Made by a program: the position numbers and the translations under genes. This document shows, piece after piece, positions 8,276 through 17,912 of a stretch of 55,996 nt of DNA (positions are counted from its first letter, which is position 1; each line of letters begins with the position of its first letter). The DNA comes from an uncultured Victivallaceae bacterium (GTDB taxonomy: Bacteria > Verrucomicrobiota > Lentisphaeria > Victivallales > Victivallaceae). The stretch spans positions 1 to 55,996 of the forward strand of contig CALXXL010000014.1 in NCBI GenBank assembly GCA_944392655.1. The letters run 5' to 3'. A model generated the notes under the pieces. The model was not told where the DNA came from. It saw nothing but the letters and a program-made list of their open reading frames with translations, and searched no databases.

Positions 8276-9378
8276 TGCGCCATTTCCCGTTCCATAATAT
8301 CACGCATCGCCGTAATTACCCGGTCCGGCGTGATCCGGCGCATACACCAGTTATCTTCAAAACCGCACTGCCACTGCACGCACGGAAAAAGCGGACAGTC
8401 GTGCTCCTTCAACAACGTCAGCCGGCCGCTGAATGAGTGCCACTTCGCCGAATCCACCGGCCCGAATATTACCACTCCGGGACGCTCAAAACGGTTGGCT
8501 ATATGCGCTATCGATGTGTCCGGAGTTATAACCATCCGTGAACGCGCCACCCGCAGAATCAATTCCCGCAGCGGCAAACCGTCCAGCAGAGATGTTACAT
8601 TGGCAAATTTTAACAGCTCATCCAGCTTCGCCAGATCCTCAGCCGGAAGTTCACCCCGGAATCCGGAAACCGCAAATTTACACTCCGGAAAATGTTTTAC
8701 CACTTCAATAAAATGATCCAGCGGCCAGTTCCGCCAGCGGCACGGCGTCGATACCACCAGCAATATCTCATCCCCGGTCTTCAGCTCTTCCGGAGAAAAA
8801 CGCTTTTTAAGCACTTCAGGATCACAATATGACAGTCCGAAAAATTTCCGCCACTCATCCATCCGGTAATCCATATTCCAGTAAAAGTCATCCGGCAAGC
8901 GAACCGAAGTCACTCCGCCACCGCCACGCAATCCCGAAGCAACCAGATTGCGGGTATAACAGCCGCGGATAATCAGATTGTTCATCACATTGCCCGTCAA
9001 ATCTATCCACCAGTCAACCCGTTCGCTTTTCCTGCTGAACAGCCTCCGGAATAACTCTTTCAATGCCGCACCAGTACCGCAACGCACCCGGATAGTTGCC
9101 GGGCTCTCAAAGGCCATATACTCCCAGCCCATCAGCTCCGCAACTCCGGTGTGATTCGGACGCAGCACCACTTTTACCCGGTTCCCCACATCAATATAAT
9201 GACGGTACAGCGCATCCAGCAACGGCAGCTGAATCATCAGATCACCCAGTCCACCAATCGAGGAGATAACGATATCGCCCTTTATATCCGTCACCTTTTT
9301 GCGATTGCCACCACGGAATATCAGATCCGCAAACCGCATCAAAAAGAGACTCTTCTTTGATAATGCCTCGTATTTCAT
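8272..9378 (-). CDS. Glycosyltransferase family 9 (heptosyltransferase-like), first copy
   Basis: 368 residues when started at ATG 9378, which overlaps the TGA of the upstream gene (TGATG). The open frame extends 26 codons further to 9456, but that would overlap the neighbour by 79 bp and adds a segment not seen in the paralogue. Motifs: SSIGGLGDLMIQLPLLDALY near the N-terminus, STPCRWRNWPLDH in the middle, ITPDTSIAHIANRFERPGVV and FGPVDSAKWHS in the C-terminal half. Paralogous to the next gene. Likely transfers a heptose or related sugar during lipopolysaccharide-type glycan assembly. Confidence 0.9.
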   Translation of the reverse strand: MKYEALSKKSLFLMRFADLIFRGGNRKKVTDIKGDIVISSIGGLGDLMIQLPLLDALYRHYIDVGNRVKVVLRPNHTGVAELMGWEYMAFESPATIRVRCGTGAALKELFRRLFSRKSERVDWWIDLTGNVMNNLIIRGCYTRNLVASGLRGGGGVTSVRLPDDFYWNMDYRMDEWRKFFGLSYCDPEVLKKRFSPEELKTGDEILLVVSTPCRWRNWPLDHFIEVVKHFPECKFAVSGFRGELPAEDLAKLDELLKFANVTSLLDGLPLRELILRVARSRMVITPDTSIAHIANRFERPGVVIFGPVDSAKWHSFSGRLTLLKEHDCPLFPCVQWQCGFEDNWCMRRITPDRVITAMRDIMEREMAQ

Positions 9379-10271
9379 CAATGCAAGCCAACCTTCCGCA
9401 ACAGGTAGTTCTTTAAACAGTCGTAAAACCAACGCCGGTAATAACGGCGGTCCCATTCCCGGCTCACTATCAGATGTTCCGGATGAGCCAGCGGCCAGTT
9501 CAGCTCCATTATCTCCAGCTTGCTGAACATGTTGTTCTCGTCCACCGTGTTGCTACCACGGCAGTCGAAACCGATGTTCCGCACCAGATTTACCGACGGA
9601 AGAATCGCTACCGCATTCTGCTGCCACACAGAACAGTTCCACGGTATCGCCCATGAACCACGGTCGCGTTTGCGCTCACGGTCGTACATCCACTTAAGCC
9701 AGATCCGCGCCGGAAGACTCGTCGCCAGATCAGAGAAAAAGTTCTCCTTTTCCAGACGTTCAAAGCCCAACATCTTTTCATCGTATTTACACCACGCCCG
9801 GCGCCACGTCGCCCAGCCCCAGATTGAACACAGTCGCGAAAAATGATAGCTGTAATCCAGTTTGACTTCCGGCATGAAGTTCGTGCCGCCGATCATCATT
9901 ATCCGTTCGTCATCGCGGTATCGATCCAGCAGTTCTTCGCAGAAACGGAAGAAATCCATGCCAGGCAGGCAGTCGTCTTCCAAGATTATCCCAGACTCTT
10001 CATTCTCAAAAAACCAGTCGATCGCACCCGACATCGCCGCACGGCAACCCAGATTGTTCTCCCGGAACAGCGTCTTAACTTCACACGGCCAGTCCACCTG
10101 TTCCGCCAATGACTGCACCTTCAGCACATTGGCTGCATCATCTTCACGCCCGGCACGCGGTCCATCCGTCGCCAGATAGAGTCGCGGCGGACGCGCCGAA
10201 CGCACCGCCTCAAATACCCGGCTTATCGTATCATAGCGGACAAATCCGCACAAAAGCACCGCCTTATTCAT
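9378..10271 (-). CDS. Glycosyltransferase, nucleotide-diphospho-sugar transferase fold
   Basis: 297 residues. It begins with MNKAVLLCGFVRYDT, typical of GT-A sugar transferases of the hemolytic-protein HlpA-like / GNT-I-like group, and has the metal-binding acidic motif ILEDDCLPG near residue 97. A conserved SRLCSIWGWATWRRAW stretch follows, characteristic of these enzymes. It transfers a sugar from a nucleotide donor, substrate unknown. It overlaps the upstream flippase gene by 8 bp and the downstream GT9 start by 1 bp. Confidence 0.85.
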   Translation of the reverse strand: MNKAVLLCGFVRYDTISRVFEAVRSARPPRLYLATDGPRAGREDDAANVLKVQSLAEQVDWPCEVKTLFRENNLGCRAAMSGAIDWFFENEESGIILEDDCLPGMDFFRFCEELLDRYRDDERIMMIGGTNFMPEVKLDYSYHFSRLCSIWGWATWRRAWCKYDEKMLGFERLEKENFFSDLATSLPARIWLKWMYDRERKRDRGSWAIPWNCSVWQQNAVAILPSVNLVRNIGFDCRGSNTVDENNMFSKLEIMELNWPLAHPEHLIVSREWDRRYYRRWFYDCLKNYLLRKVGLH

Positions 10272-11538
10272 TCCGCTTTTCCCTCAGTTTTTTCATAACC
10301 AGCCACTCCAGCATCCCAAAACTCAATACTGCAAAAATTACATAGCTTAACAGTGTCGCCAGCGATGCACCGGAAAAATCATACTCCGGTATCAGCGTCC
10401 AGTTCAACAGAAAGTTCGCCACCGCCGTTATGCACGACACCAGCACCAGATAAGTTATCGCATTCATACTCAAAAGAATCTGGAAAATGAAGTTGGCAAA
10501 GGTGTAAAATACCATACCACAGCACAGCAATGTTACCGCCGGCGCCGCCTGAACATAATCAGCACTGAACAGGATCCTTATCAGCCAGCCGCCGGTAAAG
10601 TGAAAGAATATAAATGCTGAAGGCGCAAGAATCAGCGTAAACAATACCGCCCAGCGCCCAATCCGGCGCAGCTTGGCGTAATCTCCCTCCGCCGCAATAT
10701 CTACCGTTATCGGCAGCAGTACCTGCGGCAGAAACATTATCAGCTGCACTATCTGCATTATCGGCAGAGCCGCGTTATAATAACCGACACTCGTTTCACC
10801 TTTCAACTTACCCAGCATCACACTGTCCATATTATACATCAAATTCAACAGCGCAATCGCTACCGCTATCCCGCCGCCAAGTTTGAATAATCTGCTCCAT
10901 AACGCTTTACCAATATGAAAGTCAAACCGGAAACCCTCTATTCTCCACGCCAGAAGCAATCCCGCAATGGCAAATAATGCCGGAGTTACCGCAAACGCCG
11001 CCGCCGCCCCCGTAAAACCATGCCAATTCAAGAGCATCATTCCGCTGATCAGCAGAAATCCCGCCCGGCATACTATGATTATGTTGCTCAAACCAAACTT
11101 CTTGAGCCCTGTCCAGTACGCCGTGAGCAGACTCTCCCACGACTGGAAAAACAGTATCGATATAAGCAATGCAAACGCTGCAAAAGTGCCGCTGCTCCCC
11201 ATATAGGTCGAGATAATCTGACGGTGAAAACAGAAAAATCCCCCCATCACCAACAGCGAAAAACAGCTCTTTAACAGAAATATCCCCGTCATACTGCGGT
11301 TGCGGTTGTCCGGAGATTCCGCCACCAGCACCGTGGCCGCTTTACCAAGCCCGAGATCCGAAAATGTCAGACCTATCCCCACTACCGCTATCATTCCATA
11401 GAGCGCACCAAACTCCTCCACCGTCAAACCCAGCGCCATTTCACGCCGGACAAAGTAGTTCAGCACTCCCGCAAGTCCAATCCCCAGTATGGAAAAAAGA
11501 CTCCCCCGGATAAATACTTTTAACCGCGATTCACTCAT
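10264..11538 (-). CDS. Polysaccharide flippase (Wzx/MATE-like)
   Basis: 424 residues with about 12-14 hydrophobic helices, the size and layout of Wzx/RfbX polysaccharide exporters in the MOP superfamily. The N-terminal GSLFSILGIGLAGVLNYFVR and the LGLGKAATVLVAE segment are typical. It would flip a lipid-linked glycan across the inner membrane. Its place between glycosyltransferase genes supports this. Start overlaps the upstream GT2 stop by 4 bp. Confidence 0.88.
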   Translation of the reverse strand: MSESRLKVFIRGSLFSILGIGLAGVLNYFVRREMALGLTVEEFGALYGMIAVVGIGLTFSDLGLGKAATVLVAESPDNRNRSMTGIFLLKSCFSLLVMGGFFCFHRQIISTYMGSSGTFAAFALLISILFFQSWESLLTAYWTGLKKFGLSNIIIVCRAGFLLISGMMLLNWHGFTGAAAAFAVTPALFAIAGLLLAWRIEGFRFDFHIGKALWSRLFKLGGGIAVAIALLNLMYNMDSVMLGKLKGETSVGYYNAALPIMQIVQLIMFLPQVLLPITVDIAAEGDYAKLRRIGRWAVLFTLILAPSAFIFFHFTGGWLIRILFSADYVQAAPAVTLLCCGMVFYTFANFIFQILLSMNAITYLVLVSCITAVANFLLNWTLIPEYDFSGASLATLLSYVIFAVLSFGMLEWLVMKKLREKRNE

Positions 11539-12305
11539 GACAGAAGTTTATAGACCGTTACTATCTTCCAGCAGTTGAACCGGTGAATCAGACGGTGCAG
11601 CCAATTGCCGTGCTCCGAGGCGATCGCCAGCTCCTCCGCAAACTGCTGCTCAAAGAAATTCTCGCTTATCGATTCCGAATGCCGCCGGAATGCCGCCAGA
11701 TCACAGTGCAGCGCCTTCGCCGCTCCGCCGGCTTCCCCCATCTTCAGCCACAACTCGTAATCCCATGCGCCCTTATAGCAGGTGGATAATCCACCCAGCC
11801 GCCGCCACAGATCCATACGCCAGAAGGTCGCCGGCTGATTGATGTAATTCTCGCACAAAAGAATGTTACGGCTGTAAAAGTAACCGATTATCTCTTTATA
11901 CAGCGTTATCGCTTTGCGCGTTTCACGCCCGTTTTCATCCACGATTATACAGCGGCCGTACAACCACTCCCGGCTATCAGCTTTGCTGAAATATGCCGCA
12001 ACTTTCGCCAGCGCACCCGGCAGAAAACAGTCGTCCGCATTCAGCCAGCAGCCGATATCACCAGTAGCCAGATTGAAGCCGTAGTTGATCGCATCGCCGG
12101 GGCCTTTGTCCTTACGTGATATTACTTTTACCCGCTCATCCCGTCTTGCGTACTCCTCCGCAATCGCTACCGTGTTGTCCTTGCTCAAGCCATCGCAGAT
12201 AATGTACTCCAACTCAAAATCACCCTCCTGGCTGAGCACGCTATCCATCGACTGACGAATGAAACGCTCTCCATTATATACCGGCATTATTACCGAGATC
12301 TTCAT
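11535..12305 (-). CDS. Glycosyltransferase family 2
   Basis: 256 residues, GT-A fold. N-terminal ISVIMPVYNGERFIRQSMDS, then the donor-site region YIICDGLSKDNT and the metal-binding NADDCFLPGAL near residue 88. This matches the WcaA-like group that adds sugars to lipid-linked repeat units. Overlaps both neighbours by 4 bp, so it is translationally coupled within the glycan operon. Confidence 0.9.
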   Translation of the reverse strand: MKISVIMPVYNGERFIRQSMDSVLSQEGDFELEYIICDGLSKDNTVAIAEEYARRDERVKVISRKDKGPGDAINYGFNLATGDIGCWLNADDCFLPGALAKVAAYFSKADSREWLYGRCIIVDENGRETRKAITLYKEIIGYFYSRNILLCENYINQPATFWRMDLWRRLGGLSTCYKGAWDYELWLKMGEAGGAAKALHCDLAAFRRHSESISENFFEQQFAEELAIASEHGNWLHRLIHRFNCWKIVTVYKLLS

Positions 12306-12655
12306 TCATCACCCCGCTTTTCCAACCGCCGCAGCCGCTCTTCCAGCAACGCCAGCTCCTGCGTAAGACGCTTTACCTCCTCCGTACGCCGCGACAATAT
12401 CAGCGAATACTGGAACAGTATCAGAAATATCCCCGCCGATAACAGCAGAAACAGCGTCGCCGGAGGATAGACTATCCCGATAACATCCGAAATCCATTTC
12501 AACAGCCCGGGAAACAGCGAGACCACCATGAACCCCGCCCCGATCAATATCCACAGAAGCGCATACGCCTCCTTTAAACGCTGACGCCATACCTGCACCA
12601 GCACCACCGCCAGAAATATTATACTCACCAGCAGTGAGAAAAGTTCTATCTTCAC
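12302..12655 (-). CDS. DUF2304 small membrane protein
   Basis: 117 residues with three hydrophobic helices (about 5-22, 32-50, 64-86) and a charged C-terminal coiled tail (RRTEEVKRLTQELALLEERL). DUF2304 proteins are usually encoded next to a DPM-like GT2, as here, and probably anchor or assist that enzyme at the membrane. This partner role is inferred from gene order. Confidence 0.85.
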   Translation of the reverse strand: MKIELFSLLVSIIFLAVVLVQVWRQRLKEAYALLWILIGAGFMVVSLFPGLLKWISDVIGIVYPPATLFLLLSAGIFLILFQYSLILSRRTEEVKRLTQELALLEERLRRLEKRGDE

Positions 12656-13389
12656 TCTTCAGCTCCCTCCGTTTTACGGATACGCGGACGCAGCGCCGCT
12701 ACCACTACCGAGAAAAATACCTTCACCATAAAATAGGCTGATTTCCAGAAGTTGATCGATGAAACACCTCCGGAACGCTCACGCATCGGCGTAGGAATCT
12801 CAAGTATGCGGAAACCATTACGCGACATTAAAACCACCTCCTCCGGTTCCGGATAGTCAAACGATGGATAATGCTCCTCCGCAAATATCAGCGCTTCACG
12901 GCTGTAAGCCCGGAAACCCGACGTGTTGTCCGTCATCCGGCGCCCTACCAATGCCGAGTTCAGCCACCGGAAAAATCTTATGCCAACCCGGCGCATCGAG
13001 GTCGATTTGAAGCCATTTACATCACCCAGAAAACGGCTGCCGATAACCAGATCCGCCCGACCTTCACGGATCGGCTCAAGCAGTTCATCCACCAGATCCG
13101 CCGGATGCTGACCGTCTCCATCAAACTTTACTGCGTAACGGAAACCATTGCGCGCCGCGTACATCAATCCAGTCTGCACCGCTCCGCCTATCCCAAGATT
13201 TACCGGCAATGTCAGAACGGTTATCCCCGACTCTCCCGCCAGCACCTCACCGGTGGCATCCGTAGAACAGTCATTCACCACCACAAGCGACGCTTCAGGC
13301 TGACTCCGGCGCAGCGAATCAAGCACCCCGCGTATGCACGCCGCCTCATTGTGGCAGGGAATGACTATACAGACTTCTCCGCGACTCAT
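12652..13389 (-). CDS. DPM/DPG-like family 2 glycosyltransferase
   Basis: 245 residues. VCIVIPCHNEAACIRGVL, VVNDCSTDATGEVL and VKFDGDGQHPADLVDELL are the hallmark motifs of polyprenyl-phosphate glycosyltransferases (dolichol-phosphate mannosyltransferase-like), with the DGD metal site. It probably makes a polyprenyl-phosphate sugar used as donor by the GT39 enzyme encoded just upstream. Overlaps neighbours by 4 bp on each side. Confidence 0.92.
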   Translation of the reverse strand: MSRGEVCIVIPCHNEAACIRGVLDSLRRSQPEASLVVVNDCSTDATGEVLAGESGITVLTLPVNLGIGGAVQTGLMYAARNGFRYAVKFDGDGQHPADLVDELLEPIREGRADLVIGSRFLGDVNGFKSTSMRRVGIRFFRWLNSALVGRRMTDNTSGFRAYSREALIFAEEHYPSFDYPEPEEVVLMSRNGFRILEIPTPMRERSGGVSSINFWKSAYFMVKVFFSVVVAALRPRIRKTEGAEE

Positions 13390-14927
13390 TTGTCTCCGCC
13401 TCCTTTATATTTCAGCACCGTTACCACATCCGAATGCGGGTGCTCAACTTTTTCCACATCTCCACGGTTCAACAGACGGTTCACCATATCTTCATCATCC
13501 GTGTAGACTACCGCAAGATCAAAACCTTTCGCATTCTCCGGATAAACTTTGTGCGTACCATACGGGTTCACCGCCTCGCCGCCACTCCAGAAGAAGACCG
13601 TGGCACATTGATTGTAGATCCGCAGACGACGGCTTTCACCCGCAGGAAGAAATTCACCGCGGTGCTCCGCCAGCCACTCCCCGGTTTCACGGTCAATCCG
13701 ACCCGCTTCCCCGCGGAATACCATGTCTATCCCGTTCAACATCTGAAATACCGCCAGCACCGCAAGCAGCACCACCGCCACCCACACCAGACGGAATTTC
13801 CTTACCCAGACCGCAACTTCCGCTCCGCCATAAACCGTGAATACCATCGCCAAAGGCAACGCAACCGTATAATAACGGTAGGAACTTACCGAAATATAGA
13901 ACAATACAAAGTTAAGCCCAATCAGCAACAGCATATAACTGTATTCCCGCCGCCATGCCCGGCGCATGATCAGCAATATCAATCCCAGCAGCGTGAACGG
14001 CAAATAAACTTCGTACAGCCCACGGGACTGATCCTCCAGACAATCTATAAAGCGCTCCGCTACACCGGATTTTTTATCATCGTCTTCTATACCATCCGCC
14101 GGAACATTCTCCACCGCTTTGCGCTCACCATCCGCAAAGGCCTGCGCCCGTTCAGGATTGAATACCGGATCCAGCACTCCCACCATCCGCGCATCCGTTA
14201 CCGGATAACCACAGTAGCTCCATACCTGGTATAAACGCGGCGAAAGCAGTACCGCCGTAAAGAGAAAGACCGCCCCGGCACTCCAGACTGCACGCCATAT
14301 CCGGCGCCCTGCCCCACCATCCGCCGTACGCAGAATCTCTATACCCAGTATCCCGATAAACGCCAGCGCCACTATCAACCCCTCCGCACGCGACAGCGAC
14401 AGACCTGCCAGCGTTACCGCAAAGAGAATTATCCGCTTCAACGTCGCCCTCTCCACCGTCAAGGCGAGCATCAGCACCCCCCAGACTATGAAAAATGTCC
14501 GCGCCGACTCAGGCAACCCTACGCAGCCGAAACGGATTATCTTCGGCGCCAGCATGTACGCCAGCACCCCCCACGAAGCCCACAATGGCGGCATGAACCT
14601 TTTCAGCAATACATAAAGCGGCCAACCGGTAAGCAGATAAAAAAGTCCGGTCACCAGTATCAATGCCGGATAGACCGCCATCCCGCAATAGCCGAGCAAT
14701 CCCGCCAGACCAAGCTGAATCACCGGAAGTTTGACGTGAAACCCATCACCCCAGTTGCCGTTGGCGATCTCCCGCGCACAATAGGCGTAGGCGTGTCCGA
14801 CATCCCGGAACATGTCCTGCAGAAAAAAGATATGGGTCAGGACTATCAGCAGCCCCAACCCGAAAGACAAATACAATACGTTGCGCGGTTTTCCGGAGAA
14901 ATCCGTCAGGCGTTGTTTGATGTTCAT
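13386..14927 (-). CDS. GT39-like integral membrane glycosyltransferase
   Basis: 513 residues with about ten or more hydrophobic segments and a soluble C-terminal part of about 100 residues. The first extracytoplasmic loop has acidic residues (QDMFRDVGHAYAYCAREI) in the place of the catalytic Asp/Glu of PMT/ArnT (GT39/GT83) enzymes. These use polyprenyl-phosphate sugars on the periplasmic side. It is the first gene of the nine-gene operon and is followed by its probable donor-making enzyme. The start ATG is at 14927; the region upstream is AT-rich and probably holds the operon promoter. Confidence 0.82.
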   Translation of the reverse strand: MNIKQRLTDFSGKPRNVLYLSFGLGLLIVLTHIFFLQDMFRDVGHAYAYCAREIANGNWGDGFHVKLPVIQLGLAGLLGYCGMAVYPALILVTGLFYLLTGWPLYVLLKRFMPPLWASWGVLAYMLAPKIIRFGCVGLPESARTFFIVWGVLMLALTVERATLKRIILFAVTLAGLSLSRAEGLIVALAFIGILGIEILRTADGGAGRRIWRAVWSAGAVFLFTAVLLSPRLYQVWSYCGYPVTDARMVGVLDPVFNPERAQAFADGERKAVENVPADGIEDDDKKSGVAERFIDCLEDQSRGLYEVYLPFTLLGLILLIMRRAWRREYSYMLLLIGLNFVLFYISVSSYRYYTVALPLAMVFTVYGGAEVAVWVRKFRLVWVAVVLLAVLAVFQMLNGIDMVFRGEAGRIDRETGEWLAEHRGEFLPAGESRRLRIYNQCATVFFWSGGEAVNPYGTHKVYPENAKGFDLAVVYTDDEDMVNRLLNRGDVEKVEHPHSDVVTVLKYKGGGDK

Positions 14928-15016
14928 AAAATAAAATCCACACCGTTAAAATTTTGCCACAAAGGCACGATAAAATCTCCTAACTATACATCAATTTAAG
15001 CTATTTTCAACCGGAG

Positions 15017-15151
15017 ATGAACGACAATTATATATTATTAAATAGAAATATAAGTGCAAATACCGGAGAACTAACCACTGCGTTGAGCAAACAGAAAAAA
15101 ACTGTCGACAGAAAATTAAATAAAGCCAGTGCAGGGGAACTTCAGAACTAA
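15017..15151 (+). CDS. Possible 44-residue ORF in the GT39/tRNA-Cys gap
   Basis: ATG at 15017 opens a 45-codon frame ending in TAA: a Lys/Asn/Thr-rich peptide containing NISANTGELTTALSKQKKTV. GGAG is directly adjacent to the ATG, too close for a normal ribosome binding site. It lies beside the partial tRNA-Cys copy and may be a remnant of inserted DNA. No family recognised. Otherwise the stretch 14928-15152 holds nothing I can identify. Confidence 0.2.
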   Translation: MNDNYILLNRNISANTGELTTALSKQKKTVDRKLNKASAGELQN

Positions 15152-15152
15152 C

Positions 15153-15204
15153 AATGATTCAGGGCAGAAAAAAGGAGACGTGGACCGGAATCGAACCGGT
15201 ATAC
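15153..15204 (-). repeat. Partial duplicate of the tRNA-Cys 3' half with its downstream flank
   Basis: About 52 bp almost identical to 15263-15314, with one indel and few substitutions. It includes the T-arm (ACCGGTTCGATTCCGGT) and most of the 3' acceptor strand of tRNA-Cys plus the shared flank AATGATTCAGGGCA. The 5' half and the anticodon arm are missing, so it is not a functional tRNA. This resembles an attachment-site duplication or a decayed tandem copy. Confidence 0.75.
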
Positions 15205-15283
15205 AGTGGAGCCGGGAAGAACAATAAAAGTACAGACATACGCTTGGAGTGCACTGGTGGAAAATGATTCAGGGCAAAAAAAA

Positions 15284-15357
15284 TGGAGGCGTGGACCGGA
15301 ATCGAACCGGTGTACGAGATTTTGCAGACCTCTGCCTAACCGCTCGGCAACCACGCC
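15284..15357 (-). tRNA. tRNA-Cys (GCA)
   Basis: 74 nt including encoded CCA. The acceptor stem GGCGTGG pairs with CCACGCC, discriminator U, anticodon loop CTGCAAA with anticodon GCA on a GAGGT/ATCTC-like stem, and a T-arm with GGTTCGATTCC. A partial second copy of its 3' part lies about 110 bp downstream. Confidence 0.95.
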
Positions 15358-15523
15358 TCAATAGCTTTGTTACTCGGATTAATGTAGCGCACTTTTTTAA
15401 TTTATCCAGTCCCAAAAACAAGTTTTTCGCAAAAAAGTACATCTCGCGTTGAAAAATATGCACATAGTGGTAAATTATGTTGATTTTATTATTCGGAAAT
15501 TTAGCTTTTTGAGGTTTTTTCTT

Positions 15524-17209
15524 ATGGACTGCGAAAATAATAACGCTAATTCAGTTGACTTTATCCGCGAAAAAGTGGCGGCCGACGTCGCCAGCGGCAG
15601 ATTCGGACGCGAAATCACTACCAGATTCCCTCCAGAACCAAACGGTTATCTCCATATAGGTCACGCCAAGGCTATATGTCTCGACTTCGGCGTGGCTGAA
15701 GAGTTCGGCGGCGTATGCCACCTCCGCATGGACGATACCAACCCAACCAAAGAGGAAACCGAATATGTGGAGTCCATCAAAAACGATATCCACTGGCTCG
15801 GATTCGACTGGAAAGACCATTTTTACTACGCCAGCGATTACTTTGAACGCATGTATGAGTGCGCTGTCGAACTCATCAAACGCGGTAAGGCATACGTTTG
15901 CGCCCTCTCACCCGAAGAGTGGGAGGAGTATCGCGGCAACCTCTCAACCCCGGGCAAAAATCCACCCGGAAGAGATAACTCCGTTGAAGAAAACCTCGAC
16001 CTCTTCAACCGGATGCGCAACGGAGAATTCGCCGACGGAGAACGCACATTGAGAGCTAAAATCGATATGGCTTCACCAAATATCCATATGCGCGACCCGG
16101 TTATTTACCGCGTACGCCACGCCCACCACTTCCGCCAGGGCGACAAGTGGTGCGTATACCCGATGTATGACTTCGCTCACTGTCTGGAAGACGCTTTCGA
16201 AAATGTCACCCACTCGCTCTGTACCCTCGAATTCGAAATCCACCGCCCGCTTTATGAGTGGGTGCTTAATTCACTCGGCTGGGAAAATCCACCCGAACAG
16301 ACCGAGTTCTCACGGCTTAACCTTAATTATACCGTGATGAGCAAACGAAAACTCCTCCAGCTCGTCAAGGAAAATTATGTATCCGGATGGGACGACCCCC
16401 GCATGCCGACTATATGCGGTCTGCGCCGGCGGGGATATACTCCGGAGGCTATCCGCAAATTTATTAATATGGTCGGTATCACCAAGTTTAACGGCACTAC
16501 CGATATGGCTATGCTCGAATACTGCATAAGAGAACACCTCAACGCCATCGCTCCAAGATTTATGGCCGTTATGGATCCTCTGAAAATCACAATCGAAAAT
16601 TATCCCGAAGGCCAGGTCGAATGGCTCGATGCCGTCAACAACCCCGAAGACCCCGCAGCAGGTACCCGCAAAGTGCCTTTCAGCCGCGAACTGTATATCG
16701 AACGCGCCGACTTTATGGAGGATCCCCCCAAGAAGTTCTTCCGCCTGCGCCCAGATGGCGAAGTACGCCTGCGCTACGGGTATATCATTAAATGCACCGG
16801 AGTTGTCAAGGACGAAAACGGCAATATCACTGAACTCAAGTGTACCTATGACCCCGAATCCAGAGGCGGTACACCCGCCGACGGACGCAAAATCAAAGGC
16901 ACCATCCACTACGTCTCCTGCGCCGAAGCCAAACGCGCCGAAGCCAGACTGTACGACCGGCTCTTTACCGTGGAAAATCCCGGCGCCGACGGCGTAGACT
17001 TCCTTACCCAGCTCAATCCGGATTCACTCAAAGTCTGCGATTGCTGGATCGAACCGGCTCTCGCTAACTGCAAACCCGGCGATAAGGTTCAGTTCGAACG
17101 TACCGGTTACTTCTGCGTCGACCCGGACAGCTCCGCCGATAAGATGGTATTCAACCGCACCGTTACCCTCAAGGATTCATGGGCAAAACAACAGGATGTA
17201 CAGAAATAA
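15524..17209 (+). CDS. glnS: Glutaminyl-tRNA synthetase
   Basis: 561 residues; charges tRNA-Gln with glutamine. Class I signature HIGH at residues 44-47 inside [14 protein letters not shown], and the KMSKS-equivalent VMSKR at 271-275, both exactly as in GlnRS. The C-terminal part is the beta-barrel anticodon-binding region ([27 protein letters not shown]-like stretch). The frame opens 25 codons earlier, but ATG 15524 follows GAGG at a good distance and gives the family N-terminus. Presence of GlnRS means this organism need not rely on Glu-tRNA amidotransferase for Gln. Overlaps rpe by 1 bp. Confidence 0.97.
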   Translation: MDCENNNANSVDFIREKVAADVASGRFGREITTRFPPEPNGYLHIGHAKAICLDFGVAEEFGGVCHLRMDDTNPTKEETEYVESIKNDIHWLGFDWKDHFYYASDYFERMYECAVELIKRGKAYVCALSPEEWEEYRGNLSTPGKNPPGRDNSVEENLDLFNRMRNGEFADGERTLRAKIDMASPNIHMRDPVIYRVRHAHHFRQGDKWCVYPMYDFAHCLEDAFENVTHSLCTLEFEIHRPLYEWVLNSLGWENPPEQTEFSRLNLNYTVMSKRKLLQLVKENYVSGWDDPRMPTICGLRRRGYTPEAIRKFINMVGITKFNGTTDMAMLEYCIREHLNAIAPRFMAVMDPLKITIENYPEGQVEWLDAVNNPEDPAAGTRKVPFSRELYIERADFMEDPPKKFFRLRPDGEVRLRYGYIIKCTGVVKDENGNITELKCTYDPESRGGTPADGRKIKGTIHYVSCAEAKRAEARLYDRLFTVENPGADGVDFLTQLNPDSLKVCDCWIEPALANCKPGDKVQFERTGYFCVDPDSSADKMVFNRTVTLKDSWAKQQDVQK

Positions 17210-17907
17210 TGAGATCCATTTTCGATATCCCGCAAGATAAAATAACCGTGGCGCCATCGCTCCTCGCCGCCGACTTCGGCAAACTTAATGAGGAGATCGC
17301 CAGAATCGAAAACGCAGGCGCGGATCTCCTGCACCTCGATATCATGGACGGGCACTTTGTACCCAATATAACTATGGGACCAATGCTGGTCAAATCCATC
17401 CGGCCGCATACAAAACTATTCTTCGACGCACATTTGATGATCGAAGAACCTTTGCGGTATGCCGGAGAGTTTGTCAAGGCCGGTGCAGAATTGATCACAT
17501 TCCATATCGAAACTGAAAAGGATCCGGCATATACTATCGCCGAACTGCGTAAGCTCGGATGCGCCGTCGGAGTATCTATTAAACCCAAAACTCCGGTCGA
17601 AACGGTTTTGCCATATCTTGATTCCATTGATCTGGTGCTTGTAATGTCGGTAGAACCAGGATTCGGCGGACAGAGCTTTATGCCCGAAGTCCTCGATAAA
17701 TGCCGCATTATACGACGCGAGATCAATCAGAAAAAACTCAAGCTCCATATCGAAATCGACGGCGGCATCGACGAACATACCGTGCACGCCGCTGCTGAGG
17801 CCGGCGCTAATATGATGGTGGCCGGCACCGCCGTTTTCCGCCATAAAGAGGGCGCGGAAACCGCAATACAGCGTCTGCACGCCGCACGCCCGGGAGAGAT
17901 TTTTTAA
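17209..17907 (+). CDS. rpe: Ribulose-phosphate 3-epimerase
   Basis: 232 residues. Interconverts ribulose-5-phosphate and xylulose-5-phosphate in the pentose phosphate pathway. TIM barrel motifs: VAPSLLAADF at 14-23, HLDIMDGHFVPN at 42-53 (catalytic Asp and metal His), DAHLMIEEP, MSVEPGFGGQSF and EIDGGI with the second catalytic Asp. ATG overlaps the glnS stop (TAATG); a longer frame from 17179 exists but lies inside glnS. Confidence 0.97.
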   Translation: MRSIFDIPQDKITVAPSLLAADFGKLNEEIARIENAGADLLHLDIMDGHFVPNITMGPMLVKSIRPHTKLFFDAHLMIEEPLRYAGEFVKAGAELITFHIETEKDPAYTIAELRKLGCAVGVSIKPKTPVETVLPYLDSIDLVLVMSVEPGFGGQSFMPEVLDKCRIIRREINQKKLKLHIEIDGGIDEHTVHAAAEAGANMMVAGTAVFRHKEGAETAIQRLHAARPGEIF

Positions 17908-17912
17908 TCCTT

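Noticed and set aside
9379-9456. 26-codon N-terminal extension of the first GT9 protein
   Set aside because: It would overlap the upstream gene by 79 bp and is absent from the paralogue; the TGATG junction at 9378 is the better start.
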